DNA of 64,000 nucleotides. Origin: CADEDH01 sp041394285 (GTDB lineage Bacteria; Actinomycetota; Acidimicrobiia; Acidimicrobiales; SZUA-35). The notes under the pieces were generated by a model that worked only from the letters and a program-made list of their open reading frames with translations, was not told where the DNA came from and searched no databases. The translations under genes were made by a program, and so were the position numbers. The stretch's first letter is position 1; the number at the start of each line of letters is the position of its first letter. Of this stretch, positions 16,823 through 24,910 are shown in pieces. Location: contig JAWKIL010000028.1 in NCBI GenBank assembly GCA_041394285.1, forward strand, positions 1 to 64,000. The letters are read 5' to 3'.

Positions 16823-17595
16823 CCGCCGCCGGCAGCTCGCTTCCCGCCCCCGCCCGGCCCGTGGTGCTGGTGCACGGGGCCTTCCACGGGGCCTGGTGCT
16901 GGGCCGGGCTCCAGGCCGAGCTCGACCGTCGGGGTGTCCCGTCGTTCGCCGTCGACCTGCCCGGCCACGGCGTGTCCACCGAGCCCCTGACCGACCTCCA
17001 CGGCGACGCCGAGGCCGTCACCCGGGTGCTGGAGCGCATGGGCGTCGACGACATCGTGCTCGTGGGCCACTCCTACGGCGGTGCCGTGATCAGCCAGGCC
17101 GACCTGGGCGGCCAGGTGAGCCGCCTCGTGTACCTGGCCGCCATCGTGCCCGATGCCGGCGAGGACCCGGCGGCGGTCATGGCCGCCTTTCCCGACCCGC
17201 CGCGCCGGGCCGGCTCCGGTTCGGGAGGATCGGGCGGCGGGAGCGGGCCGCTGTTCGTCCGCCAGCCCGACGGCACGCTGGGCGCCGACCCGGCCCTGGG
17301 GCCGTCGGTGTTCTACAACACGTGCACGCCGGCCCAGACGGCGGCCGCCCTGGCCCGGCTCTGCCCCCAGCGGGCCGCCACGTTCAAGCAGCCGCTCACC
17401 CGGGCCAACTGGCGGAGCGTGCCGTCGACCTACGTCAAGTGCCTGCAGGACAAGGCGGTGCCGCCGGCGGCCCAGGACCAGCAGGCCGAGCGGTGCTCGG
17501 AGCTCGTGTCGATCGACTCCGACCACTCCCCGTTCCTGTGCGCCCCGTCCACCCTGGCCGACCTGCTCGTGCCCCTCGCCCTCCGCCATTCCTAG
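16819..17595 (+). CDS. alpha/beta hydrolase (salicylate esterase-like)
   Basis: A 258-residue alpha/beta hydrolase. VVLVHGAFHGAWCW at the N-terminus is the oxyanion loop of the esterase/hydroxynitrile-lyase type. GHSYGG near residue 77 is the nucleophile elbow, and DSDHSPFLCAP near residue 238 holds the catalytic His. A Gly/Ser-rich stretch (GSGSGGSGGGSG) around residue 135 looks like a flexible lid insertion. The GTG start overlaps the cupin stop, which fixes the start and implies coupling. It is likely an esterase for a small ester linked to the cupin's ligand; this is inference. Confidence 0.85.
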   Translation: MTAAGSSLPAPARPVVLVHGAFHGAWCWAGLQAELDRRGVPSFAVDLPGHGVSTEPLTDLHGDAEAVTRVLERMGVDDIVLVGHSYGGAVISQADLGGQVSRLVYLAAIVPDAGEDPAAVMAAFPDPPRRAGSGSGGSGGGSGPLFVRQPDGTLGADPALGPSVFYNTCTPAQTAAALARLCPQRAATFKQPLTRANWRSVPSTYVKCLQDKAVPPAAQDQQAERCSELVSIDSDHSPFLCAPSTLADLLVPLALRHS

Positions 17596-17630
17596 GAGCC
17601 TCAGCCGCGCTCAGCGCGGCTCAGCCTCCT
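17594..17630. terminator. hairpin between convergent genes
   Basis: An AGCCGC/GCGGCT stem (17603-17621) lies inside a wider AGGAG...CTCCT repeat, exactly where the plus-strand hydrolase and the minus-strand CoA-transferase meet. There is no T-tract. Confidence 0.5.
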
Positions 17631-20091
17631 ATGTTCGGCGGGGTTCGCTGCCGAGGGCGCCGCAGGCTCGCAGCTGGGCGACGCGGGCCTCGTCGTAGCC
17701 GAGCACGTCGCGCAGGATCTGGTCGGTGTGCTGGCCCATGGCCGGAATGTGGTGGGGGTCGGGCGGGGTGCGGCTCAGCTCGATCCGGGTCCGTTCCACC
17801 ACCCGCTCGGGCTGGCCCTCGTGGAGCACCGGCACCAGGTGCTGGCGATGGACGAGCTGGGGGTCGAGCTCGTCCATGTGGCTGTGGACCACGGCGTGGG
17901 CCGGCACCGATCGGGCCTGGAGCACGGCCTCGGCGTCGCCCGGCGGACGGTCGGCGGTCCAGGCGGCGATGGCGGCGTCGAGCTCGGCCTGGCGGGCCCG
18001 GCGACCCTCGGCCGTTCCCAGCGCCGGGTCGGCCGCCAGGTCGTCGCGGCCGATGGCGGTGGCCAGCGCCCGCCAGTCGTCGACCGACCGCACGGCGATC
18101 GCCACCCACTCGTTGTCGCCGGCCGACGGGTACACCCCGTGGGGGCACAGCTCGGGATCGTCGTTGCCCATGCGGTCCCACGGGTTGCCGGTGATCTGAT
18201 GGTCGAGGATGGCCGGGGTCATGTAGTGGAGCGACGCCTCGATCTGGCTCTGGTCGAGGTAGGTGCCTTCGCCGGTGCGATCCCGGTGCTCGACGGCGGC
18301 CAGGATGGCGGCCACCGAGATGCGGGGGGCGCAGGCGTCGGTGTAGGCCCCGTAGGGCCCGGCCGGGGGCTGGTCGGGCCAGCCGGTGGGCTGCACCATC
18401 CCGCCGATGGCGGCCCCCATCGTCCCGTACCCGGCCACCAGGGCGTAGGGGCCGGTCTGGCCGAACAGGCAGGAGCTGATCATGATGAGATCGGGCTTGA
18501 TCCGGCGCAGGGAGGCGTAGTCGAGGCCCCAGGCGGCCATGGCCTTGGGGGAGAACGACTCGGTGACCACGTCGGCCCACCGCACCAGGTCGCGGATCAC
18601 ATCGCGGGCCTCGGGGATGTTGGGGTCGAGAGTGACGCTGAGCTTGCCGGCGTTGATGCTGCCGAAGGCGAACGACGTCTCCCGCCCCGCCTTGCCCCCG
18701 AAGTACGGGGGCAGCAGGCGCACCGTGTCGATCCGGCCCGCGTTCTCCACCCGCACCACCGTCGCCCCGTACTGGGCCAGCACCCCGGTGGACGTCGGCC
18801 CGGCCATGATCCACATCATGTCCAGCACCTTCAATCCGGCCAGTGCCTTGCGGGGGCTGGCGCCCGGCTCCCTTCGGGAGCTTGCGGCCCTCCGGGCCTC
18901 CCCCATCTCCGTCGGGGCCCCGTCCCCACCGGCCGGGCTGGGCCCGGACACCTCGGCCAGGATCTCGGTCGTGTGCTGGCCCGGGGCGGGGGCGGGACCG
19001 GCCGGGGTGGGGGAGGCCCCCTTCACCAGGTGGGCCGGGAGCTCGACCTCCCGACCGTCGGGCAGCGTCTCCCGCCGCCAGAACTCCCTCGTGTCGAGCT
19101 GGGGGCTGTGCAGGAGGTCGCCGATCGTCGCCACCGGAACCAGCAGGAGGCGGCGGTCGAGTGCCGCCGCCATCAGATCGGCCTTGGTGTGGCTGGCGAT
19201 GAACGCGCCGATCGAGTCGGACAGCCGCTGGAGGTCGGTGTTGGGGATGTCGCCGGACCGGATCGACTTCACGTGGGCCCGCCAGTCCATGGACACGAGG
19301 TCGGGATCGACCGCCCCCTCCTCCGCCATCCAGGACAGCAGGCGGGTGAGGAACGGCATGTTGCCGGCGTCGAGGGCAACGGTGAGCGACACGAACCCGT
19401 CGGCGCAGGGCCACACGAAGGGGAACTCCACACCCACCATGCGGAACCCGCTGCCGGTGCGATACAGCCGGCTGTGGCCCACCTCGGCCGCCGGCACCGT
19501 GAAGAAGGCGGTGAGGTTCTTGGCCCGTTGGGCCGACACGTCCACCCGCTGGCCCCGGCCCGAGCGCCGGGCCTCGGCCAGGGCGATCAGGGTGCCGCCG
19601 GCCGCCTCCGCCCCGGCGTGGGCGTAGGCGGTGATGGCTGCGGTGCGCAGCGGTGGCCGGTCGAGCGGGCCGGCCAGGTCCATGGCGCCAGAGGCGGCCT
19701 GGACGATGAGGTCGGTGGCGGCGTAGCCGGCCTTGGGGCCGTCGGGGCCGAAGGCCGTGATCGACGTCCACACCAGGCGCGGATTCACCCCGCTCAGGGC
19801 GTCGTAGCCCAGGCCCCGGGCCTCCCAGGTGCCGGGATCGGCCGACTCGATCAGGGCGTCGGCGGAGGCGACCAGCTGGTGGAACCGGGCCCGGTCGGCC
19901 GGATCGTCCAGATCCAGCATGACGCTGCGGGCGCCCCGGGTGTAGGCCAGCCGGGTGGTGGATCGGGGTTCCCCGGCCGCCGAGGGGGGCTCGACATGGA
20001 TCACGTCCGCCCCCAGTTGGGCCAGGATGTGGCCGCCCAGCAGCCCCCGGTCGTCGGACAGGTCGAGCACACGGTAGTGCGACAGCATCAT
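17629..20091 (-). CDS. double-length CaiB/BaiF CoA-transferase fusion
   Basis: This 820-residue protein contains two complete family III CoA-transferase modules: about residues 3-395 (YRVLDLSDDRGLLGGH onward) and 430-815 (GLKVLDMMWIMAGP onward). A linker at about 395-428 is rich in Ala/Arg/Pro/Gly. The nucleophile Asp is not conserved in either half: the first has VDVSAQRA, the second LDQSQIEA. Fused versions of this family occur, but loss of the Asp in both halves argues for an unusual or degenerate chemistry. The start ATG at 20091 has GAGGGGG upstream; a second ATG follows directly. It ends convergent with the hydrolase at 16819. Confidence 0.85.
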   Translation of the reverse strand: MMLSHYRVLDLSDDRGLLGGHILAQLGADVIHVEPPSAAGEPRSTTRLAYTRGARSVMLDLDDPADRARFHQLVASADALIESADPGTWEARGLGYDALSGVNPRLVWTSITAFGPDGPKAGYAATDLIVQAASGAMDLAGPLDRPPLRTAAITAYAHAGAEAAGGTLIALAEARRSGRGQRVDVSAQRAKNLTAFFTVPAAEVGHSRLYRTGSGFRMVGVEFPFVWPCADGFVSLTVALDAGNMPFLTRLLSWMAEEGAVDPDLVSMDWRAHVKSIRSGDIPNTDLQRLSDSIGAFIASHTKADLMAAALDRRLLLVPVATIGDLLHSPQLDTREFWRRETLPDGREVELPAHLVKGASPTPAGPAPAPGQHTTEILAEVSGPSPAGGDGAPTEMGEARRAASSRREPGASPRKALAGLKVLDMMWIMAGPTSTGVLAQYGATVVRVENAGRIDTVRLLPPYFGGKAGRETSFAFGSINAGKLSVTLDPNIPEARDVIRDLVRWADVVTESFSPKAMAAWGLDYASLRRIKPDLIMISSCLFGQTGPYALVAGYGTMGAAIGGMVQPTGWPDQPPAGPYGAYTDACAPRISVAAILAAVEHRDRTGEGTYLDQSQIEASLHYMTPAILDHQITGNPWDRMGNDDPELCPHGVYPSAGDNEWVAIAVRSVDDWRALATAIGRDDLAADPALGTAEGRRARQAELDAAIAAWTADRPPGDAEAVLQARSVPAHAVVHSHMDELDPQLVHRQHLVPVLHEGQPERVVERTRIELSRTPPDPHHIPAMGQHTDQILRDVLGYDEARVAQLRACGALGSEPRRT

Positions 20092-20283
20092 GGCCGGTCC
20101 CCCTCGGACAGGAGCGGCCCGCAACCCCCGGGGGCCACCCGCCGCTCATACTAGGGGAACCCGCCCGGTCCGAACCTGTCGAGAGCGGCCGACCCCGGGC
20201 CGGCAGGGGGCGACGACGTTCGACATCCGGTGCGGTGCACTACGATCGTGGCCGTCAGACCGGGACGAGGGCGGGAGGCGACA

Positions 20284-20880
20284 GTGAGCGAGCCAGGCGG
20301 ACCATACGGCACCCAGGCGCCCTACAACCCCCCTCCGGGCTACGGGTCGGAGCCCGGCTACAGTCCGCCTCCCGGCTACAACCCGCCCCCGGGCTACAGC
20401 CCGCCTCCCGGCTACAGCCCGCCCCCGGGCTACAACCCGCCTCCCGGCTACGGCGCGCCGGCTCCGGCTCCCGCTCCCGGCCAGTGGGCGGCGCCGGCTT
20501 CCGTCCCGCCCGGGTACCCGCCGCCCGCCAGCCCGCCGGCCCACAGCTACGAGTACGGCTACGCCGGGCCGCAACCGCAGTGGGTGGCGCCGCTGGCGCC
20601 GCCACCGGCGAAGACGACCAACCTGTGGCTGCTCGGCATCACGCTGGTGGTGCTGCTCGTGGAGGTCGTCGCCTCGTTCGCCCGGGGAGCGGCGGAGGAG
20701 CCCGACGACGCCGCCTACATCGTCGGCTACACCCTGGCCGGCCCGATCTTCGCCGCTCTCGTGGCCCTGCCCGCCTGCCTGTTCGCCCGGCCCCGCCGGA
20801 TCTCGAACCTGGCTCTCGGGCTGGCCCTGGCCGTGCTGCTCCTGATGCTGCTGGGGAGCGTCACCCCGGACAGCGCCTAG
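20284..20880 (+). CDS. proline-rich PPGY-repeat membrane protein
   Basis: This 198-residue protein has residues 5-95 built of about eight imperfect repeats of the type GY(S/N)PPP, a low-complexity Pro/Gly/Tyr tail expected to be disordered and cytoplasmic. It is followed by three hydrophobic helices (LWLLGITLVVLLVEVVASF, a second near 150 and a third near the C-terminus). This architecture is common in actinobacterial small membrane proteins of unknown role. The GTG at 20284 has GGGAGG upstream. DNA repeats underlying the tail (alternating CCTCCCGGCTAC and CCCCCGGGCTAC) could vary in number between strains. Confidence 0.75.
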   Translation: MSEPGGPYGTQAPYNPPPGYGSEPGYSPPPGYNPPPGYSPPPGYSPPPGYNPPPGYGAPAPAPAPGQWAAPASVPPGYPPPASPPAHSYEYGYAGPQPQWVAPLAPPPAKTTNLWLLGITLVVLLVEVVASFARGAAEEPDDAAYIVGYTLAGPIFAALVALPACLFARPRRISNLALGLALAVLLLMLLGSVTPDSA

Positions 20881-20904
20881 GCCCGGCGTCCCCGTGCGCG
20901 GCGC

Positions 20905-21573
20905 TCACGCCAGCAGAGCCCGGCACCACGTATCGCCCAGCCACCGTTCGTAGGCGTCCACGCTCCAGCCCCGCTCGGTGGTGAACAGCAGGAACAACTC
21001 GACCCCGGCCGTGGCCCAGATCACATCAGCCGCCTCGTCGACCGACAGGCCGGGCCGCAGGGTGCCGTCGGGGCCGAGATCGCGCACCAGATCCCGCATG
21101 TTGCGGGCCCGCCGGTCGTTGATCTCCTGCCACACGACGAGGGCCTCGGGCTCGCTGGCGGCCGCGTCCTTCAGCGCCGCCAGCAGCGGGGCCATCCGGC
21201 CCTGGATCTGGCATACGGCGCGGGCGTAGATGGCCAGCTTCGACGCCGGATCGGGCTCGGCCCGCATGGCCTGCACATAGCCCCGCTCCAGGGGAGGGAC
21301 GGCCCGGTCGGTCCCGGAGATGGCCCGCTCGATCAGCTCCCGCAGCAGTGCCGGCTTGCGCCCCACGAGCTGGTAGATCGTGTCGACGTGCACGTCGGCG
21401 GCCCGGGCGATGGCGGCGATGGTGGCGGCGCGGTACCCCTCCCGGCCGATGAGCTCCCCGGCGGCGTCGAGGATCCGGGCCCGGGTGTCGTCCGACCGGG
21501 CCCGACGCCCGGCGTTGTCGTACCTCCGCCGTTCGGGGGGAGACCCGGGTTGATGCTTGACAGGGTCGGCCAC
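20905..21573 (-). CDS. TetR-family transcriptional regulator
   Basis: A 222-residue TetR regulator. The DNA-binding helix-turn-helix is ARILDAAGELIGREGYRAAT, then IAAIARAADVHVDTIYQLV (about residues 28-70), where TetR proteins have TVxxIAxxAGVSxGTxYxxF. The rest is a ligand-binding helical domain. I place the start at GTG 21573 because a TAGACT box lies 7 nt upstream and the perfect operator at 21590 lies just beyond. Starts at 21591 or 21627 would put the operator inside the gene. It is divergent to the small gene at 21626, which it most likely represses together with itself. Confidence 0.85.
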   Translation of the reverse strand: MADPVKHQPGSPPERRRYDNAGRRARSDDTRARILDAAGELIGREGYRAATIAAIARAADVHVDTIYQLVGRKPALLRELIERAISGTDRAVPPLERGYVQAMRAEPDPASKLAIYARAVCQIQGRMAPLLAALKDAAASEPEALVVWQEINDRRARNMRDLVRDLGPDGTLRPGLSVDEAADVIWATAGVELFLLFTTERGWSVDAYERWLGDTWCRALLA

Positions 21574-21580
21574 AGGGCCC

Positions 21581-21586
21581 AGTCTA
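21581..21586 (-). promoter_or_regulatory. TANNNT -10 box of the tetR gene
   Basis: TAGACT on the minus strand lies 7 nt before GTG 21573. It sits between the start and the operator. Confidence 0.5.
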
Positions 21587-21589
21587 AAC

Positions 21590-21608
21590 ATCCGAAAGAC
21601 ATTCGGAT
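21590..21608. promoter_or_regulatory. TetR operator palindrome
   Basis: A perfect inverted repeat ATCCGAA-AGACA-TTCGGAT lies between the divergent tetR gene and the gene at 21626. Its length and placement at the predicted -35 of tetR fit a TetR dimer site. Confidence 0.7.
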
Positions 21609-21625
21609 TAATAGGGAGACGATCC

Positions 21626-21946
21626 ATGACCGAACAATCCCCCGGCCGGCTCTACGCCTTCACCCAGGACGTCCCCATCGACGCCGCGTTCTACCGGCGG
21701 ATCGCCGACGAGCTGGGCCCGGAGGCGCCCCCCGGGCTCCTCGTCCACATGGCGGTGGAGCGGCCCGAGGGCGGTCTTCGCTACTACGAGGTCTGGCAGA
21801 GCGAGGCTGACTCCGAGCGTTTCCGGGAGGAACGCCTCCACCCCGTCGTCCACGGCATGCTGGCCGAGATCTTCGGCGATCAGCTCCCGCCGGAGCCGCC
21901 GATGACGGCTCTGCCCGTGGTCAACATCTGGGGGTCCGGGCGCTGA
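21626..21946 (+). CDS. small protein, possible dimeric alpha/beta-barrel fold
   Basis: This 106-residue protein begins at ATG 21626 behind AGGGAGA. The text LLVHMAVERPEGGLRYYEVWQSEADSERF, with strand, helix and strand spacing, resembles the small dimeric alpha/beta-barrel proteins (antibiotic-biosynthesis monooxygenase/EthD-like), but no catalytic residue can be named. It is divergent from the TetR regulator and shares its operator, so it is the probable target gene. It ends 3 nt before the stop of the convergent receptor gene. Confidence 0.65.
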   Translation: MTEQSPGRLYAFTQDVPIDAAFYRRIADELGPEAPPGLLVHMAVERPEGGLRYYEVWQSEADSERFREERLHPVVHGMLAEIFGDQLPPEPPMTALPVVNIWGSGR

Positions 21947-21949
21947 GGG

Positions 21950-23140
21950 TCAGAACAGCTCGATGTCTCCGGCCGTCAGGTCTTCCTGGATCGCCGGCCG
22001 GCGGGGCGCGGCCACGAGCAGCTGCTCGGCCGCCGTCTGGATCGCCTTGCGGGCCCCGCCGATCGTGAGCGGCTCCGCCCGCTGCAGCTCGTAGGGCACG
22101 AGCTCGAGCACACCCTTGAGCTGGTCGACCCGGGTGTCGGCGTGCTCGGCCACCTGGCGCACGATGTCCTCGAACTGGAGGCTGCGGATGGCCTCGGCCG
22201 TGGCCGCCCCCAGGCGCTGGGCCAGCTGGGCGGCCTGGGCCGCCTGGGAGTTCAGGCAGTCCTCGAGCGAGCGCAGGTTGTCGGTCATCTTGGCCATGTC
22301 GGCCTGGCCGGTCTCCAGCACCTCGGTGTCACGGGAGGCGGCCGAGCTCACCACGTCGCGGGTGCGCTGGATGGTGCGGCGGGTCTCCTCGATCTGGGCC
22401 CGGATCAAACCGTTGGACTCGTTGGAGCTGACCGACAGGTGACGCACCTCGTCGGCCACCACGGCGAAGCCCCGGCCCGCCTCCCCGGCCCGGGCGGCCT
22501 CGATGGTGGCGTTGAGGGCCAGCTGCTTGGTCTGGTTGGCGATGTCGTTGACGCCGGCCAGCATGCCCAGGATCTTGTCCATCTGGTGCGACATCTCGTC
22601 GATCATCGCCATCATCTCGATGCTCTGCTGGCGGGAGGCCGAGCTGAGGTCCACGAAGCCGGCGAGGAGGTCGGCCGTGCCCCGCACGAAGGTCCCGATC
22701 GTGGCCTGGTCGCTGCCCCCGGCTCCGGTCGACAGGGCGTTGACCATGTCGTCGATCAGCTCCCGCTGGGCTGCGTTGTCGGCGTGGATCGAGGCGAAGG
22801 CGCCTTCCAGCGAGCGGACGGCGTCGGAGACCAGCTTGCGGATCTGCTCCAGCTCCCCCTGCACGTCCCGGGCCGCCGTGGGCAGCGTGGCGGCCAGGCT
22901 GTCGCCGATCTGGTTGAGCTCGACGAACCCCGTGATGCTGTTCCGCTGCCGGTGGTCCCGGTCGTTCAGCACGGTCAGCGACAACACCGCCAGCGCGCCC
23001 AGCGTCAGCCACAGCCGACCCGGGTTCCACAGGGCGAGCGCCACACCGCCAGCGCCGGTGGCCAGGGTCAGCCGGCCCAACGCGGTCGTCGATATGGTGG
23101 CGGCCTTGGGCGCCGCCGGTCTGGCTTCCTGCTCTGTCAT
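21950..23140 (-). CDS. short methyl-accepting chemotaxis-like receptor with CheZ-like C-terminal motif
   Basis: A 396-residue protein. A hairpin of two membrane helices (about residues 19-60) has almost no outside loop, so no large periplasmic sensor exists. A helical MCP signalling region covers about 90-330, with the hairpin-tip consensus LALNATIEAARAGEAGRGFAVVADEVRHL broken only slightly. Near residue 340 it reads LQFEDIVRQVAEH, matching the F-x-D-x-x-x-Q-V spacing of the CheZ phosphatase active helix. The last residues are DIELF. The start is ATG 23140 (a GTG is directly before). It is the last gene of the chemotaxis operon, 16 nt after cheB. Confidence 0.8.
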   Translation of the reverse strand: MTEQEARPAAPKAATISTTALGRLTLATGAGGVALALWNPGRLWLTLGALAVLSLTVLNDRDHRQRNSITGFVELNQIGDSLAATLPTAARDVQGELEQIRKLVSDAVRSLEGAFASIHADNAAQRELIDDMVNALSTGAGGSDQATIGTFVRGTADLLAGFVDLSSASRQQSIEMMAMIDEMSHQMDKILGMLAGVNDIANQTKQLALNATIEAARAGEAGRGFAVVADEVRHLSVSSNESNGLIRAQIEETRRTIQRTRDVVSSAASRDTEVLETGQADMAKMTDNLRSLEDCLNSQAAQAAQLAQRLGAATAEAIRSLQFEDIVRQVAEHADTRVDQLKGVLELVPYELQRAEPLTIGGARKAIQTAAEQLLVAAPRRPAIQEDLTAGDIELF

Positions 23141-23156
23141 CACCTGATCCCGCCCC

Positions 23157-24224
23157 TCAACCGGTGGTCAGCTCCAGGGCCCGCCTGGCGATCTTCGACA
23201 GCGGCAGCACCTCTTTGGCCGCTCCCAGCTTCACCGCCTCGCCCGGCATGCCCCACACAACGCTGGTGGCTTCGTCCTGGGCGATGGTCGGCCCGCCGGC
23301 GTCGAGGATCTGGCGCATGCCCTTGGCTCCGTCGGCTCCCATGCCGGTGAGCAGCACGGCCACCGCGTTCACCCCCACCTGCTGGGCCACCGACGCGAAC
23401 AGCACGTCGACCGACGGCTTGTGCCGGTTCACGGGCTCGCCGTCGTCGAGCTGGCAGATGAACCGGGCGCCGTCGCGCTTCACCTTGAGATGCCGGTTGC
23501 CGGGGGCCACGTAGGCGTGCCCGGGCAGGATCTGCTGGCCGTCGGTGGCCTCGCACACCCGCATGGCCGAGTGACGGTCGAGCCGTTCGGCGAACGGCTT
23601 GGAGAACGCCTCGGGGATGTGCTGGGTGATCACCGTGGGCGGGGCGTCGGGCGGCATGGCCTCCAGCACCTCGCGGATGGCCTCGGTACCGCCGGTGGAG
23701 GCGCCGATGGCGAGCAGGCGGTCGGTGGCCCGCACCCGGGTCATGACGGCCTTGGGTGCCGCAGCGCCGATACCGGGCCGTGCTCCTTCCGGCGCCACCC
23801 GGGCCCGGGGCCGGGCCCGGGCCGCCGCCTTGACCTTGGCCGTGATCTCGTCGGCGTACTCCTGGAGGCCGTGGGCCACGTCGAGCTTCGGTTTGGTCAC
23901 GAAGTCGATGGCGCCCAGCTCGAGGGCGGTCAGGGTCACGTCGGCCCCGGCCTCGGTCAGCGACGACACCATCACCACCGGCATCGGCCGCAACCGCATC
24001 AGGTTGCCGAGGAAGGTGATGCCGTCCATGCGGGGCATCTCGACGTCGAGGGTGAGGACGTCGGGGTTCAGCTCCTTGATCCGGGTGCGGGCCTCGTGGG
24101 GATCGCTGGCCGCTCCCACCACCTCGATTCCCGGATCGGACGACAGGATCTCGGTCATCACCTTGCGCACCAGGGCGGAGTCGTCGACGATCAGCACCCG
24201 GGTGGTCGTTCTTGCTCTGTCCAC
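23157..24224 (-). CDS. cheB: chemotaxis response regulator protein-glutamate methylesterase CheB
   Basis: This 355-residue protein has the standard two-domain CheB layout. The receiver domain (1-125) has DD at 14-15, the phosphoacceptor D60 in LTLDVEMPRMDG, and Lys in VTKPK. A linker rich in Arg/Ala follows. The methylesterase domain (about 165-355) has the catalytic Ser in IGASTGGT, His in ITQHIPEAF, and Asp in LTGMGADGAKG. It removes methyl groups from receptor glutamates and deamidates glutamines, counteracting CheR. The GTG at 24224 is preceded by GAGGAGG at 6 nt. It follows cheD by 11 nt. Confidence 0.96.
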   Translation of the reverse strand: MDRARTTTRVLIVDDSALVRKVMTEILSSDPGIEVVGAASDPHEARTRIKELNPDVLTLDVEMPRMDGITFLGNLMRLRPMPVVMVSSLTEAGADVTLTALELGAIDFVTKPKLDVAHGLQEYADEITAKVKAAARARPRARVAPEGARPGIGAAAPKAVMTRVRATDRLLAIGASTGGTEAIREVLEAMPPDAPPTVITQHIPEAFSKPFAERLDRHSAMRVCEATDGQQILPGHAYVAPGNRHLKVKRDGARFICQLDDGEPVNRHKPSVDVLFASVAQQVGVNAVAVLLTGMGADGAKGMRQILDAGGPTIAQDEATSVVWGMPGEAVKLGAAKEVLPLSKIARRALELTTG

Positions 24225-24235
24225 CTCTTGCCTCC

Positions 24236-24910
24236 TCAGAAGAGCTCGACGGCGCCGGCTCCGGCGTCCTCGGCGTGGCGGAGGTGGGCGGCGTAGCTCC
24301 GCTCCCTCCGGACCACTGTGTCGTTGGTGCGGGTCTTGAGCTCCATCACCCGGGCCCGGCCGTCGAGGGGATGGAAGATGACTTTCATGGGGTAGGGACC
24401 GCCCACGTGCTGGCTGGTGAGCTCCAGGCCCTCGGTCGCCAGGTAGGCACGGACGAAGTCGATGTTGCGCTGGCCGATGTCGGTGGCGATCGGCATCACG
24501 TGGCCGCCGCCGGCGATCTTGGTCTTCAGCCGGGAACGCTCGCCGCCCTGGCGGAGGATCGTGTTGATGAGGTACTCCATGGCGAACATCCCGTAGCGGG
24601 CGGCGTCGTCGATGACGCCGGCCTCGGTCTTCTGTCGGCTGGCCTCGGGGATCATGAAGTGGTTCATGCCGCCGACGCCGGCCAGCGGGTCCCAGATGCA
24701 GGCGGCCACGCAGGAGCCCAGCACGGTGGAGATCAGCTCGTCGGCCGTGGTCACGTAGTACTCGCCGGGCAGGACCTTGACGTGCACCATCCCCCGGGAT
24801 CGGTCCCAGAAGCGGTTGATGTGGCTGAAGCCCCGGACCGAGAGGCGTGGCAGCGGATTGCCCCGGCGGTCGCGGGGCCCGCCGTCCACGACCTTCGGCC
24901 GCACCGACAT
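24236..24910 (-). CDS. cheD: chemoreceptor glutamine deamidase CheD
   Basis: This 224-residue CheD deamidates receptor glutamines and interacts with CheC-type phosphatases where present. The family signature is visible: EYYVTTADELISTVLGSCVAACIWD with the catalytic Cys in GSCVAAC near residue 68, and the His in GGMNHFMIPE near residue 84. KIAGGGHVMP, IGQRNIDFVRAYLATEGL and GRARVMELKTR follow. The N-terminal 40 residues are an extension rich in Arg/Pro. ATG 24910 shares its A with the cheR stop (TGATG). It ends in VELF, like the receptor two genes later (IELF). Confidence 0.93.
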   Translation of the reverse strand: MSVRPKVVDGGPRDRRGNPLPRLSVRGFSHINRFWDRSRGMVHVKVLPGEYYVTTADELISTVLGSCVAACIWDPLAGVGGMNHFMIPEASRQKTEAGVIDDAARYGMFAMEYLINTILRQGGERSRLKTKIAGGGHVMPIATDIGQRNIDFVRAYLATEGLELTSQHVGGPYPMKVIFHPLDGRARVMELKTRTNDTVVRRERSYAAHLRHAEDAGAGAVELF

